Assembly: GCA_022496805.1 (NCBI GenBank)
Contig: CM040087.1
Coordinates: 31,520,253 to 31,584,252, forward strand
Direction of reading: 5' to 3'
DNA length: 64,000 bases
Source: Pohlia nutans
Taxonomy: Eukaryota; Streptophyta; Bryopsida; Bryales; Mniaceae
Numbering within the stretch: position 1 is the first letter of the stretch; each line of letters begins with the position of its first letter. The notes beneath the pieces are model-generated. The model was given only the letters and a program-made list of their open reading frames with translations, made no database searches and had not been told where the DNA came from. Made by a program: the position numbers and the translations under genes. Shown here piece after piece: positions 9,719-20,933 of the stretch.

Positions 9719-11687
9719 CTAGAGCAAAGAGTCAGGAATTCGGTGAGGTGATCTTCCATTACGAGCTCGCTTCGAGCATTGTTGGAGCACATTGGTGTGA
9801 TCATCTTTAGCAATAGTAGTACCATTATTAGTGTCTCGCCGTTTGGGAGATCTCTTCTCAGATTCAAGCTGCATGCCGTTTTGCCTGGGCGGTGTGCCCG
9901 GTGGTTTCGTGGGAGGAGAGCAGGGACCAGCTTCACTGCAACTGGCAGTGGGCGGGTCATGCCTCCCTGCTGCAGGCGCTGGTGAAGGTGACGGTGACCT
10001 GCTGGTGGCTGGCTTGCTCACCGGACGGTCCGGTGATTTGTCACGAGATCCACCAGGTGCAGCAGCTTCGCCTTCCGGCACTTTGCGCACTCTGTCCTTT
10101 CGCTTCTCCAGAAAGCGAGCCAGTGAGGCTTTCCTTGCCTGCGGCAGCTCAACTGCACCTCACAATTTACCACATGATGCAATAAGTATCTTCAGAGTTC
10201 TTAACCTTCCAGTGTGAATCCCTCACAAATCAGATCATATTAGTACTCCTTTAATTGAGACACATGTAGTATTGGGAACCTCACCTCACCTCACCTCGGC
10301 AAACGTACCCGCTGGCTACATTCTACACGAGATAATACACCAGAGGTTCCCGATACAACATCCTAGCCCTTCCTTTTATTCATCCTAATAAGAATTCATC
10401 ACAAGTTACCAGATATTAGAGTTTATCCCCTCAAAGCAGATATTTGTAGTTATGATCCTTTAATTCAGAATCCATCACTGTTATCCAGAAATTTCCTCCT
10501 TGAGAGTCATCCCCCCTAACTGACTGACAGAAGGTCAAGAAACAAACGATTCAAGTAAAACTCTAGAAGTGTGTGAATTCATATCAAGAGGGGATAACTG
10601 GAGGTGGTTGAGGGTTGAAAAAGGGGTTGTGTACACACCGTTGGTGGTGGGTGGTGGTCGAATGTTGTTGGAGAACACCACTCCAGGACGTGGTGGAGGC
10701 GCAGGAGGCGCAGGTGTGGACTGCGATGGCACTGCCATGGGCGTTTTCAGAAATGGATTATTCCGGCCGGGAGCGGCCACCGGCGGGTTCATGTAGTTTG
10801 AGCCGGACCAGGTGTTGCCACTTCCTGCTAACAGCATGATAGCTTGCGCCTTGTCAAACGGCACATCGTCGTACACATTGACCACGCCTGCATAGAAGAT
10901 GGTGAGTTGCGCCGTGCTCGTAGCTGGCTGCTTGCCACCTCCAGGAGCCGCCCTGTGACATCCCGGAACATGCATGTTTCAGAATCGCTACCCCATTAAT
11001 GGGGAGCTCATAATGGTTTCCCTGTCTGCGTTTCCCTTTTAGTCTCACTTTTCCCATCGAACCTCAAGATTTGACACTTGTTAAACTTTTCTTTTACAAG
11101 CAGGTGAGTCAACATTAAACTGGTGAATAAGCAGCTTTAAGACTCAGTGGGAAAAGTGAGACTCGCAGGGAAATCACGCATATGAGACCCTGGTGATTGG
11201 ATGTTGAACCAACGCAAACTGTGAGCCTACTGGACCTTAATACGTACCTTGTTACATGAGCATGACTGGGTGCGGTTCCTGCTTGGAATGGATGGTTGTG
11301 AAAGGGCGACCTCTTGCCAGCCATAGCCGCGGTTCCATTCGCGTGGAAAGGGACTGGGGTGGGAGACCCAAATGCTCCTTGGTTGGAAGGGTTGTGCTCT
11401 GGTTGTGATGCACCTCGCTGTGAGGCTTCGTCCCGGAGCCGTTGCGCGGAGCCGGCATACATGGTTTGTACCTTGCGAGCCTGCGGCTGTTGCATGCGCC
11501 AAAAGTACGAGTCACGGTCCTGTTGTTGAGGAAGCAACAACCATGCGTAAGTCTCAAGTCAGCTTTGGGACCGTGCTCACGACGGTTGTTGAGAAAACAG
11601 GGTGGAAAATGATCAACTTACAGGAGCAGTGTGCGAGGGGCTTGCAGGGACCGAATTCTGCTCCCTCTTCGGTGACACGACGTCCAT
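9719..11687 (-). CDS. JAZ: JAZ (jasmonate ZIM-domain, TIFY) repressor, four coding exons
   Basis: JAZ proteins are nuclear repressors of MYC-type transcription factors. The COI1 receptor complex binds their Jas motif in the presence of the jasmonate ligand, and they are then degraded. My model on the minus strand is 11687-11622, 11519-11248, 10952-10639 and 10152-9719. Every intron has GT/AG ends and the phases (0, 2, 1) agree, giving 361 residues. The TIFY motif reads QLTIFYAGVVNVYDDVP (TIFY at residues 130-133). The Jas motif reads ELPQARKASLARFLEKRK from residue 219. The region between them (about 150-217) is Pro-rich. About 118 residues follow the Jas motif, longer than in most seed-plant JAZ proteins, and are Ser/Pro/Arg-rich. 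No intron splits the Jas motif, unlike many angiosperm JAZ genes. The start at 11687 is the first ATG of exon 2; the frame in exon 1 is closed by TAG. The exon ends are predicted, not confirmed by transcripts. Confidence 0.92.
11000..11195. repeat. foldback MITE in the third JAZ intron
   Basis: The arms GGGGAGCTCATAATGGTTTC and the inverse near 11150-11195 (AAAAGTGAGACTCGCAGGG, then CATATGAGACCCTGG) pair with each other. The element matches 45778-46001 in both arms and core. It lies between the exons ending at 11248 and starting at 10952, and does not touch the splice sites. Confidence 0.65.
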
Positions 11688-11982
11688 GCTCCCACAGTGA
11701 TTCTCAAACCTTCCTGCAGTCGGTGAACTCCAGGGTTGCTTGCGTAGGCCTGTGCAACACAAGGCACACTGTAAGCTCAGATACCAAATGCCACCCACAA
11801 ACACTCGATCTAGACATGGTCGCCACGAAATTCCAAGTGACCTCCTTCCATCCTCATTGATGGGAGCGCTACCGTTTGGATCCAAAAGCAACCACTCTCG
11901 AGTGTGAAACTACTGGCCCCTCGGAGACGTGGAGACTGTCAGCTATGGAAGCAAGACGAGCAGAGAGCAAGAGTAAACTCAC

Positions 11983-12300
11983 CGTGACGAAGGTTGCCTG
12001 GCTATGGGTTCGCTCCGCTACCAACGTGGCCCCTGTTCAGAATGGGCCTCACTCATGGCTACGGCTCTCTCTCTTTCGTCTGCCTCCCTCTCACCCTGTT
12101 CCGGTTCCGAATCCCAGCGTACGTCGCCGTCACGTACTCTGCTTCCCTGACGCTCACTTCTGATCCGATTCGCCGCCGCGACAGAGCCTGAGGTGGATCG
12201 ATAATCAAAATGGCGGATGAGGTTCACTACGCCGTGATCAGTCGGGTTCGTCGCCTTGTCCACAACGTAAAGGTCTGCAGTAGAATCCGTGTGAACTGTT
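11983..12300 (-). promoter_or_regulatory. JAZ 5' UTR exon with an upstream ORF
   Basis: On the minus strand a splice donor (CACG|GTGAGT) follows position 11983 and pairs with an acceptor before 11749, so the first exon is probably untranslated. It contains an 81-codon upstream ORF (ATG at 12263, TAG at 12020-12018). That ORF ends before the donor and would limit initiation at the JAZ ATG. The transcription start was not located. Confidence 0.5.
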
Positions 12301-12485
12301 GTGTGGGTGTTGAAGAAGCAAGGACCGTGGTGTTTGTATTGATGTAAGGTAGTCGATGATGGATGATGGACCGGTGAACAATAGTAATAATAAGGGTAAT
12401 ACGGAGCTAGCTGCTACAGGAGAGTACGAATCGATTGAACGTGCTTGGGGGGGAGGTTCATGAGACTCATGAGGAGCGATAAGCG

Positions 12486-12491
12486 CACGTG
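12486..12491. promoter_or_regulatory. G-box upstream of JAZ
   Basis: A perfect CACGTG (in GCACGTGC) lies about 220 bp upstream of the first ATG of the JAZ transcript. JAZ promoters are classical targets of MYC2-type bHLH factors through G-boxes. Function here is inferred from position only. Confidence 0.45.
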
Positions 12492-12750
12492 CTTTGCATG
12501 ATGAGCGGTTCCATTCCTCGTTTCCTGCGCCCGACTGCTAACTTACCTTCACTTCCTGACTCACCGGTCGGTGCCCGACATGCAGCCCATTGCCCTGCAC
12601 TGCCCAGCCAGACCATGACATTCTTGCCTGGTGGCCTAGCTAGTGTGTCGTCACAACCATCCTTCTAGTGCCTATGTAATCATGCCTGTTATTTTTCCGA
12701 ACTACTGCCCAGATTCTTCCTAAGATTTTCCCTAAAAAGTAACATGCGTG
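12492..12750. other. remaining JAZ upstream region
   Basis: No gene or repeat boundary seen. A LINE-tail copy begins at 12751. Confidence 0.5.
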
Positions 12751-12858
12751 GTATTGTTCCAATGTCCCTTTGTCCGGTGGGCACCGGGTCATTGACATTA
12801 CAAACAGACACTTTATTCACGCCGGCCTTGCAATAGGGTCGGAGTTTCTATCTATCTA
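12751..12858 (+). repeat. LINE 3'-tail copy A
   Basis: It reads from GTATTGTTCCAATGTCCC through ACTTTATTCACGCCGGCC to GTTTCTATCTATCT. This is the same sequence as the 3' terminus of the LINE at 24450-24570 (minus strand). It is a solo, severely 5'-truncated copy or a SINE sharing the tail. Confidence 0.8.
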
Positions 12859-12917
12859 ACATGTGTCAAAAGTTGTCACTCAACTATCATCAAATAAAAT
12901 CATTTCGTAGATCTAGA

Positions 12918-13011
12918 AAGATAGAAACTCCAGTCCCCACATTGAGGCCGGCGTGAATAATGTGTCCGTTCGTAATGTCAATGGCGCAATGCCCACCAGG
13001 CAAAGGGTATT
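12918..13011 (-). repeat. LINE 3'-tail copy B
   Basis: Inverted relative to copy A and separated from it by 59 bp. It runs from AGATAGAAACTCC through GGCCGGCGTGAATAA to the CCACCAGGCAAAGGG region. Confidence 0.8.
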
Positions 13012-13181
13012 CCTAGATACCGTACATGAGGATCGAATTCAGTTAGCTAGGTGTCGAAATTGAATTTCCACATCAGATTTTGAGAGGTCCACGTTACCCT
13101 TAACCAATCACAAGATGACATGTGGCACTTTGGAGACAAAAAGTAATTAATTAATGTTGAAACCGACCACGATGTAGGGTA

Positions 13182-13330
13182 GGTAGAAACTCCGGTCCTC
13201 TTTTGAGGCCAGCATGAATAAAGTGTTAGTGACCTAATGCCCATTGGACAAAAGGTCATTGGAACAAAACCACTCTCTTCTGCCGAGAATGGACACTTTA
13301 GTAACCGATACACAAGTAACAAGTAACACA
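13182..13330 (-). repeat. LINE 3'-tail copy C, longer
   Basis: It contains the GGTAGAAACTCCGGTCCTC to GGACAAAAGGTCATTGG core. It then continues into GGACACTTTAGTAACCGATA and CAAGTAACAAGTAACACA, which match the LINE just inside its tail at 24583-24632. A small internal deletion removes part of the CGAATGTC segment. Confidence 0.75.
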
Positions 13331-13743
13331 ATAAAAGAAACCATGCACTAATGCTCGCACTAATGATTGAGAGTTTGTAAAAATCATTCCTATTCGTGAC
13401 ATGTGACTAATTGTGACACCTCTTAGGGCCTCATTCCATGCACAGTCGGATTGGTTGTGATAATCAGCTCTCTACCATTAAATTAAAAGAAACATAGACA
13501 AGTTCCATGCACACCCTGGTAGAGCAATCCAGTATTTAAAATTAGAAACTCTCCACAAGGTAACCTTTCATGTAGCCCACATATGGCCTGATGATATAGG
13601 TTACGTTGCAAGTCTGCTTTCAACGTTCACTGAGCATGGGTGAAAGTTGGGACTTCATTTTTGTCATTTTGGTTGTATCTACCGCCTTGAGGCATACATG
13701 GAAGCCCGCCTTTAGAGCCTTCTACTTACCCCTTAACTTGTAA
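13331..13743. other. gene-free spacer
   Basis: Positions 13430-13690 repeat DNA also found at about 4440-4700. No gene seen. Confidence 0.5.
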
Positions 13744-14305
13744 CTTCTAAGCTCCCAACAGACCATTTTTTGGTCACTACAACATACCTTTTATATTTCA
13801 AACAATTGTTGTTTTTACAAGTTGATTGAAATATTAAAAAACCAAGTTTATAAACAAATGAAAAATATTTTAAAATACTAAATCAAGTTTACCTTCCAAC
13901 GCAATTCGAATTATGTTAATCTAAGTTAAACTCCACAAGGGAGAATTTTTCAAAGTGAATCACCTCAACATTGTCTTAGTGTTATAAATTTTACTATTTA
14001 TATAAAGTAATGTTATGATGTTCCCTCCATCAGTTTTTTTTTGGAAGTTTTCAAGAGATAAACCAACTATGCTAAATTTTAAACACTAATAGTAAAAACT
14101 ATAATTTACACAAATTTTCAAAGGTTAATGCTCTTAGATTCATTAAATAAATATCTAAAGTTTTTTTGAAAGTTTGATTGTATAGATAATTTGTAGAGAT
14201 GATGTCCTATATTTTGTCTATTGAACCAAACTTCATCAAATGTATGAAAGGTACATATTATAACACATTCACGTTTTTTTCCAATACTCCTTGGGCTTTA
14301 AAGGG
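13744..14305. repeat. piggyBac-like MITE, 540-bp family, decayed
   Basis: It matches 5815-6354 in order and orientation (the GTTAAACTCCACAAGGGAGA stretch and the following AGTGTTATAAATTTTAC). It ends TTTAAAGGG before TTAA at 14306-14309. The left flank has decayed. Confidence 0.6.
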
Positions 14306-14309
14306 TTAA

Positions 14310-15010
14310 TTGCCCGAGCATTCATTTTTTGGACAATGTCCATAATCACTACACAATTTCTCATTCGTAATTACATTTCTCGGGTTTTTTTAGATGATTT
14401 TTTCAAGTATTTACCCTCACGTAAATGAAAAAAAATCAGGATTGAATTTACTAAGTCCATCCATTCCATATGAGCTTCTATTTCAACAAAAAATCTATTT
14501 AAGGCTTTGGGTTGTTGAATGTGCATTAAATCCATACTTTAAGGCTAACATACAAATGAGAGTTGTAAATGACTTTTTAATGACATCCGTAGGGTTGAAT
14601 TAAGTAATAATGCCAGAATATGTTTAATTTAAATATAAAATATTATTGTTTCATTTATATGAAAAAAATATTCATTATCTTAGTATGAATTTTGGAATGA
14701 TTAGCCAAAAGTGTATCATGTACAACATTGAATCATCTTTTGCATAATGTGCAATATCTCATCTTTTAAAATTATCTTTTAGTTGCTTACAAAGAGATCT
14801 CGAGACACTTCAATTAAACTTCAATAAGACATAAATGGACAACTTCACTACTATTGAAGAATAAAAATTTCAACCAATTACAATGAATTACAAGATGAGA
14901 GTATTAAAATTTTAATTTTAGTGAATTTTCAAAGTTTAAAAATCATTTGAAAAATATTGAGGCATTTTATTTCAGATTCAACCATACGAATGTTCTTGTA
15001 ATATAGACGT

Positions 15011-15080
<70 letters not shown>

Positions 15081-15599
15081 ATTGGAGTTGAAGCTCAAAA
15101 AAGTTAAAGGAGCCTCATTTTATAATACATTTAGATATTGCCCAAACCTTGTAGATACTTAGGGTTTAAAGAATATTTTTAATTTTAGCCTCAAAAAATA
15201 TAGAACTAATTTATGATTCATGAGATATATATAAATTCTTCTCACAGATGATGCCTTAAAAACCAATGTTATTTTTTTTGGCAATTTAAAGCTTTTGGCA
15301 GCTATTTTTAAGCAACTACCACAAACTTTGAAACACAAAAACAAAACGATGTTAAAAAATCATGAGAACATTTATTCATTATTAGCAATTCATGGTCAAT
15401 TGAAAATGTTTTGAAATTGAGGAAACTAAGCCCAAGGGGCTTGGTATGTCTTTTAAGAGATAACATCCTTTCAGTGCCTTTTTCAGAGAAACATGGGAAT
15501 GGAATGTCATACTTGAACAAAAAATGGCAGTGGAGGAATATGATAAATTTTGCTTCAAGGTCAATGTAAAAATTATTCAAAATGTGTAACCAATTTCGA
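14310..15599. other. AT-rich gene-free spacer with (TA)n
   Basis: Very AT-rich. A pure TA tract of about 65 bp lies at 15014-15078. Short ORFs here have no recognisable domain. Confidence 0.5.
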
Positions 15600-15603
15600 T
15601 TAA

Positions 15604-16406
15604 CCCTTTAGTGCCCAGGGTACTATAGCTTAGAGCCCTCGATTTCAGTAGATTTTTTCACTGTGGTTGAGACTACCAAAAATAGAATGGGTTAAATTAG
15701 AAAGTAACCATACAATTCTATTCTCAACTCGAGAGCACACATTTTATTAAAATTTGAGAATCATCCGATGGTGGGATCGGAAGATTATAGTATGTATTTG
15801 AATTGTATAATGCACGCTCAAAAACAAGATTTTAGGGGGTGAGTGACTTCAAAGTTAAATATAATTTGAGGTAAATTTTCAAAAATAAAAGCAAAGAAGT
15901 TCAGCTATGCCCTATGTCAACACCTCTCCGTTGCAATCTTTCATATCAAAAATAGACTCACACATAATTATTGTGAGATTTATAAGCGAAAGTGACTTGT
16001 CCATGTACAGTTTAGGACAAAATTTCATACGTTGAAAATTGAGAGGAGTGGGTACATTAGTCAAGATCGGATTACACACACTAATGGAAGATGAAGAAGA
16101 GAACACAATCCAAAAAAATAAAACAAGATAACAAACTTCCAAACACAATAAATACTACACAATACATATGTTGTATTTGTAAGTATTTACTGTATTTTCA
16201 AGTATTTGCAGTATTTTCGCGTTCTGTTGATAGGTATTGTGATAGTTGTACAATTCCAAATTGAAAATTTATTTTTCTGGAAGGTGCGTAATGTAAGTGG
16301 GCAAATCTGAACTTCAAAACTGAAGTTCCAATTCTTCACGGATTCTCTGCTATTTGCATTTCGGACGTTGTAGTGACCATAATGTGGTTTGTTGGGCACT
16401 AAAGGG
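15604..16406. repeat. piggyBac-like MITE, 803-bp family, copy 1
   Basis: It begins CCCTTTAGTGCCCAGGG and ends GGGCACTAAAGGG, flanked by TTAA at 15600-15603 and 16407-16410. An inverted copy of 802 bp lies at 58305-59106. A 78-codon frame (15912-16148, minus) is kept in both copies with three substitutions. That reflects the overall similarity of the copies, and it resembles no transposase. Confidence 0.8.
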
Positions 16407-16417
16407 TTAAACATATA

Positions 16418-17115
16418 GGGTAGTTGCATAGTACGGTGTACCTATTTGATGGTTAAAAGAACTTGCATGCAATGCACATTTAGCATTTTTGTCAAAATCA
16501 CTTTTTTCAAAACATATTAAAACTCATTTGTGATATTTTGAACTAAATTGTCTTAACAAATGGTGAGATTGATGTATATGAAATCTAAAGATACATTCTC
16601 TATTTGTCTAAAGGCTTTACATTAACAAATATGAATATTTGAAAGTACCCTTTTGAACAAAAAACGCAATGAACATGATTTAAAGTTCAATGATGAATAT
16701 TGTGCATGGTTTCTAATCTTTTTGCAAATTTAGCTCAAAGCCAATGTGTAATGTCGTATATAGATTACTATAATGGTTTTGAATTTCTTCAAATCTTCTT
16801 TTACATGCTTAAAATGCCTAAATTCTTAAATATGTCTATTTTAAGTAAAATTTCAATACAAAAAGTATTGTATCAATGCATTGTGTTTGCATCAAAAATA
16901 TTACAAATGCACAAGGTTCTCTAATCTAGCAACCTGTTTTTTTTAATTGAACGTGCATTTGTATTTTAAGGAATGGTATGAATATTAATTACTTTTCATA
17001 GTCCTCTAAGTTTATTTCCATCCAATAATCTTATATTGAGCTTGAAAGGTCCAAAAAAGGCCAAAAACTACAAACGTGACCAAAATAGTGGAACATTGTT
17101 GTGTGCAACTATCCT
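16418..17115 (+). repeat. MITE with GGGTAGTTGCA termini, copy 1
   Basis: It starts GGGTAGTTGCATAGTACGGT and ends GTGTGCAACTATCC. It is inverted relative to the copy at 17890-18679, with matching stretches at both ends and in the middle. Confidence 0.65.
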
Positions 17116-17185
17116 ATAGGCTTAAATTGTTATCAAACTTTACAATAGTTATAAACAAGGGCAATGATCAATTCTACATTGATAA

Positions 17186-18694
17186 CCCTTAAACGTCAAA
17201 AAACCCACACAAATTTGTTTTGAGAAAATAATCAAGGAAAATGTGAATTTCTCAACCAAAATTGAAATGGATTAGTGCTTTGGAAAGGTGATGAAAAAAT
17301 GAGGTTGAATTTAGCAAATATGCTTGTTTTAGAAAATTATACATTCCAAAGAAATTAGAAAGAAAAATCGGTGGGAAGGAAGGGGAGGAAGTCGAGTAGC
17401 TTGAGATCTTCATTGATACTAGAACTACCAGAGCTATTCAACAAAAAAAAATGTTTTTTTAATACGATTTTAAATCCAATCCAGCAAAGCTTACTACAGG
17501 GCCCAACTTCCATTGTATTTTTTAATTTTTGGACGAGTGACACTATTCACTCGATTCACTGTTCATAGAAGATTTGGTTGTAACTTGTTGCGATGGGTTG
17601 AAATGCAATACTCTACGTGTAATGATTTTGGAGATTTTTTGGTTGCTTAATTTTATGAGTTGACTTTTTCAAGACAACTTTTAGACTAAAATCCTTGGAA
17701 TTTTTGGTGAAACACTTCAACACAAAATGAGACATAGAAGTTTCACAAATCAACTTTCTTATCGGATCACACAAGCATGGAGCTAACTTCTTATAGAAAA
17801 TTTAGTAAAAATTTCACACTACAAAAAGTGCATGATAGATAAGAGAACAAAGTTTTCTTCTGTACATTATGCAAAATATACATGGTTGGGGGTAGTTGCA
17901 CACTACGGTGTCCTTGTTTTTCAATCACGTTTGTAGTTTTTGACCTTTTTTGACCTTTCAAGCTCAATATAAGGTTATTGAATAAAGAAAAAACTTATAT
18001 GACTATGAAAAGTAAGAGATATCCATGCCGCAAAATACAAATATGGTGATCAATTTTTAAAATAAGTTGCTAAATTAGAGAACCTTGTGCATTTTGATGT
18101 TGTCACAATTCACTATTTTTGTCAAATGCATACCATTTGTAGTGCTTTTTTTGGAATTTAAACTTCAAACTTCTTGTACATATAGAATGTCACTTATTGT
18201 ACTATTTCCCTCAATTTTTAATTTAGGGATATTTTCTATATTGTTGTGTTACTTAATATTGACATATTTTAGCATTTAGGCTTGTTCAACATGTAAATGA
18301 AGATTTGAATAAATTTAAAATCACTATAGTAACCTATATAAGTTATCACACATTGGCTTTGAGTTCAATCTACATTTTTTTTTAAAACCATGCATAATAT
18401 TCATCATTGAACCTTCATCATGTTCATGTTATTATTTTTTTTAAAGGGTACTTTCAAATTTTCAAATTTCTTAACATAAACCCTTTAAAGAAAAAAAGAA
18501 TACATCATTAGATTTTATATGCATCAATCTCAAAATTTGTCAGATAAAATTAGTTTTAAACATCGACAATGAATTTTAATATGTTTTGAAAAAGAGCGAT
18601 TTTGACAAAAATGCAGAGCGTGCATTGCATGCATGCTCTTTTGGTCACCAAAATGATACACCGTACTATGAAACTACCCAAGGGCGGTTAGGGA
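17186..18694. repeat. piggyBac-like element interrupted by a MITE
   Basis: It starts CCCTTAAACGTCAAAAAACC and ends GGGCGGTTAGGGA beside TTAA at 18695-18698. Its body from about 17570 matches 55050-55368 (CATGGTTGG next to GCGGTTAGGGG). In that copy the two halves are joined, which shows that 17890-18679 is a later insertion here. Confidence 0.65.
17890..18679 (-). repeat. MITE with GGGTAGTTGCA termini, nested copy
   Basis: It starts GGGTAGTTGCACACTACGG and ends CCGTACTATGAAACTACCC. It is inverted relative to 16418-17115. The uninterrupted target is visible at 55350-55368. Confidence 0.7.
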
Positions 18695-18698
18695 TTAA

Positions 18699-19176
18699 AG
18701 TTATGAGTATTTGTTGCAAACTTCATTTCTATATATGTTTTTTTCTTATTTTATTTTTTAACCTTTTAAAACAATTTTAAAACAACTTTAGACTAGAGTT
18801 TTGAGTTTCAAATGACCTAGATGGGGGGAAGGGGCCCTCAAATGACATGCATAAAGGGCCATTAAACAACTCGTTAGAAGGGCTGTAAAACAACCCATTT
18901 GTGTGAGTTGGGTGGGGGAAAATAAATCCGCACGATGGAGGGATGAATTTTGTTTGTTTCAAGGCCCTAAAACGGACAACTTCAGAAGCCTTGAAACCTC
19001 AAAGAGGTTCAAATGCCCAACTTCAAAGGGCTCACTTCTTAATATATTATTTGTAGATTAATTGTGGTTCCTAAACTAGTCTTAAAATTTAGAATGTTGT
19101 GCATGCATAAATATCGAATTAACATTTCAGGAACAAAGAAAATAATACAAGGTATTGGTTGTTATTTCCATGCGAA
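18699..19176. other. gene-free spacer
   Basis: No gene or repeat boundary resolved. Confidence 0.5.
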
Positions 19177-19286
19177 GATAGATAGATAGAAACTCCAAAC
19201 ATGTTCTCTAGGCCGGCGTGAATAAAGTGCATGTTCATGATGACAATGACCAAGTGTTCACTGAACAAAGGGCCATTGTAACAAAA
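19177..19286 (-). repeat. LINE 3'-tail copy D
   Basis: A (GATA)3 start, then GAAACTCCAAACATG, GGCCGGCGTGAATAAAGTG and GAACAAAGGGCCATTG. This is the inverted form of the LINE terminus. Confidence 0.8.
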
Positions 19287-19586
19287 CGTGCAATGTGAAC
19301 ATATAAATGCGCCTATTTTACCTCTAAAAAAATAAAATTTTACCTCCAAAAAATGAAGAATACCCTGTCTTAGGTCTCACGTGGTTTCTACATAAGATTC
19401 TTTAGCTCTTGTGAACTGTACCTTGGAATAAGAATCGTTACACAACAATCGATGTAGCAAATTTTACAATATTGAACATGATGGAAGAGGGTTGGAAGTC
19501 CCCAGTAGCCCTACCTCAAGAATCACATGTTTTGAATCTTTTATCTTTCATGGAGTGAGAGCAGAAGGATTAACCCTAGCAAGGGC
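19287..19586. other. gene-free spacer
   Basis: Nothing recognised. Confidence 0.5.
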
Positions 19587-19589
19587 TAA

Positions 19590-19788
19590 GGGCCGACTTC
19601 CATGTGAGGATCGGTCCGGTGGAAGGCAGTAGAAGACAAAAAACGAGGTCTCAACAGTCACCGATACTCCACCCATTTCGGTGCAAGGAAAAATTATACT
19701 CCTGAGTTCCACCTATTTTCACCGATTCAGTGGAGCTCCCCTCTTCTGCGGCTTGATCACCGATCACCCACCACATGGAAGTCGGCCC
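19590..19788. repeat. PIF/Harbinger-like MITE, 199 bp
   Basis: The termini GGGCCGACTTCCATGTG and CACATGGAAGTCGGCCC are exact inverses, flanked by TAA at 19587-19589 and 19789-19791. It is non-coding. Confidence 0.8.
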
Positions 19789-19791
19789 TAA

Positions 19792-20170
19792 GAACCGTAT
19801 GTAAGGATGAGGTGATATTATACGGATGAGGTGTACAGCCTCACATGCAGTGACGTATGTATGACATACGTCATCTACTGTATATGTGCCGACTAATACT
19901 GTAGAGTACAGTACTGCACTGGTAGCTAGTGCTAAAGTATGCAACATGTGTCCTCTACAGTTGCCAGGGAATGTTCCTACCCCGCTGCTCCCTACCATTT
20001 GGGAACAGTGGGCTATGGGAACATCATGTACTCTACTGTACACATGTGGGGCTCGATTTCAGTACGTACCTCATGGGCGGCTTGCCAAAATTATATTTAT
20101 ATACTGGGCTCAGTCCATTTTTATTGAAATTGCCTTTTCCATTAAATTTTTAAAAATACTGTGGTCATAC
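19792..20170. other. gene-free spacer
   Basis: The stretch 19800-20050 contains several short palindromic TACAGTA-type motifs. Short frames on both strands look like shadows. No gene is supported. Confidence 0.45.
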
Positions 20171-20615
20171 AAGGTGGTTACCCCCTTCCCAACTGAATAA
20201 GAAATACGGATATGAGGCATTCATATTATTATTATTATTTATTTATTTATTTATTATTTTAATTTTAATTTTAATTTTTTTATAGAGGTAGGCGAGAAGA
20301 AATAGATTCCAACACAAGTTGAAACATAATTTTTGGATGAAGAATGAATTAGTTATAAATTTTCAAAGTTGAAGTATGACGCATTCCCATAGGTACACCT
20401 CTTTCTGTCTAAAGAAGATTTGTATTGCACATACTAATGATGCTTAAACCAACAACAACGAATCCATAATCACACTTACATATACTAAAACCAACAAGAG
20501 AAAACCCATTACCAACTGTAATTCATGCTACAACCAACATCATTACAACATTGATTGCGGACAATGCCCCTAGTTGTTGGTGAAAGGAGCGAGTTGGTAA
20601 TGGGGTAACCACCTT
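20171..20615 (-). repeat. TIR element, uninterrupted copy of the 5643-7193 family
   Basis: It starts AAGGTGGTTACCCCCTTCCC and ends GGTAATGGGGTAACCACCTT. It includes a (TATT)n tract at 20226-20255. It carries single copies of TTAA (20454-20457) and TAA (20606-20608) exactly where the inverted copy holds MITEs, so it serves as the empty-site reference. Confidence 0.8.
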
Positions 20616-20929
20616 AAGTTCAATTTCTTTCACTTGTGTAAAAAATGTAAAAAGAAAAAAAGGATTTGTTCATGGCACTGACGGCAAAACATAGTAGAGC
20701 ACTTAATGAAGTCTTCATTTTCCATAATTGGAAGGTTACCTACATTTGGGATCATTGTCTTTAATTAAGAGCATGTCTACGAGCATCGGCAATGTCAACT
20801 TCCATCAAGTGAATTACCACGGGGGCCTACAAAAATGAAAGAATTGAAGTTCTAGGCATGACTCTCGAAGGGGAGAACCACCTTCTACGAGTGGTACGAT
20901 CTTTTGTAGAAGGTGAAAATTAGATCACA
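20616..20929. other. gene-free spacer
   Basis: Nothing recognised except a PIF-like half-terminus TTAAGAGCATGTCTACGAGC near 20764. Confidence 0.4.
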
Positions 20930-20933
20930 TTAA

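Noticed and set aside
10569..10839. Gly-rich plus-strand ORFs
   Set aside because: Antisense of the Pro-rich JAZ exon.
11372..11860. 162-codon plus-strand ORF
   Set aside because: Antisense to JAZ exons and introns. The minus strand has the supported gene with TIFY and Jas motifs.
15912..16148. 78-codon ORF nearly identical to one at 58563-58799
   Set aside because: The similarity covers the whole 803-bp MITE and not just the frame. There is no domain and the non-coding parts are equally conserved.
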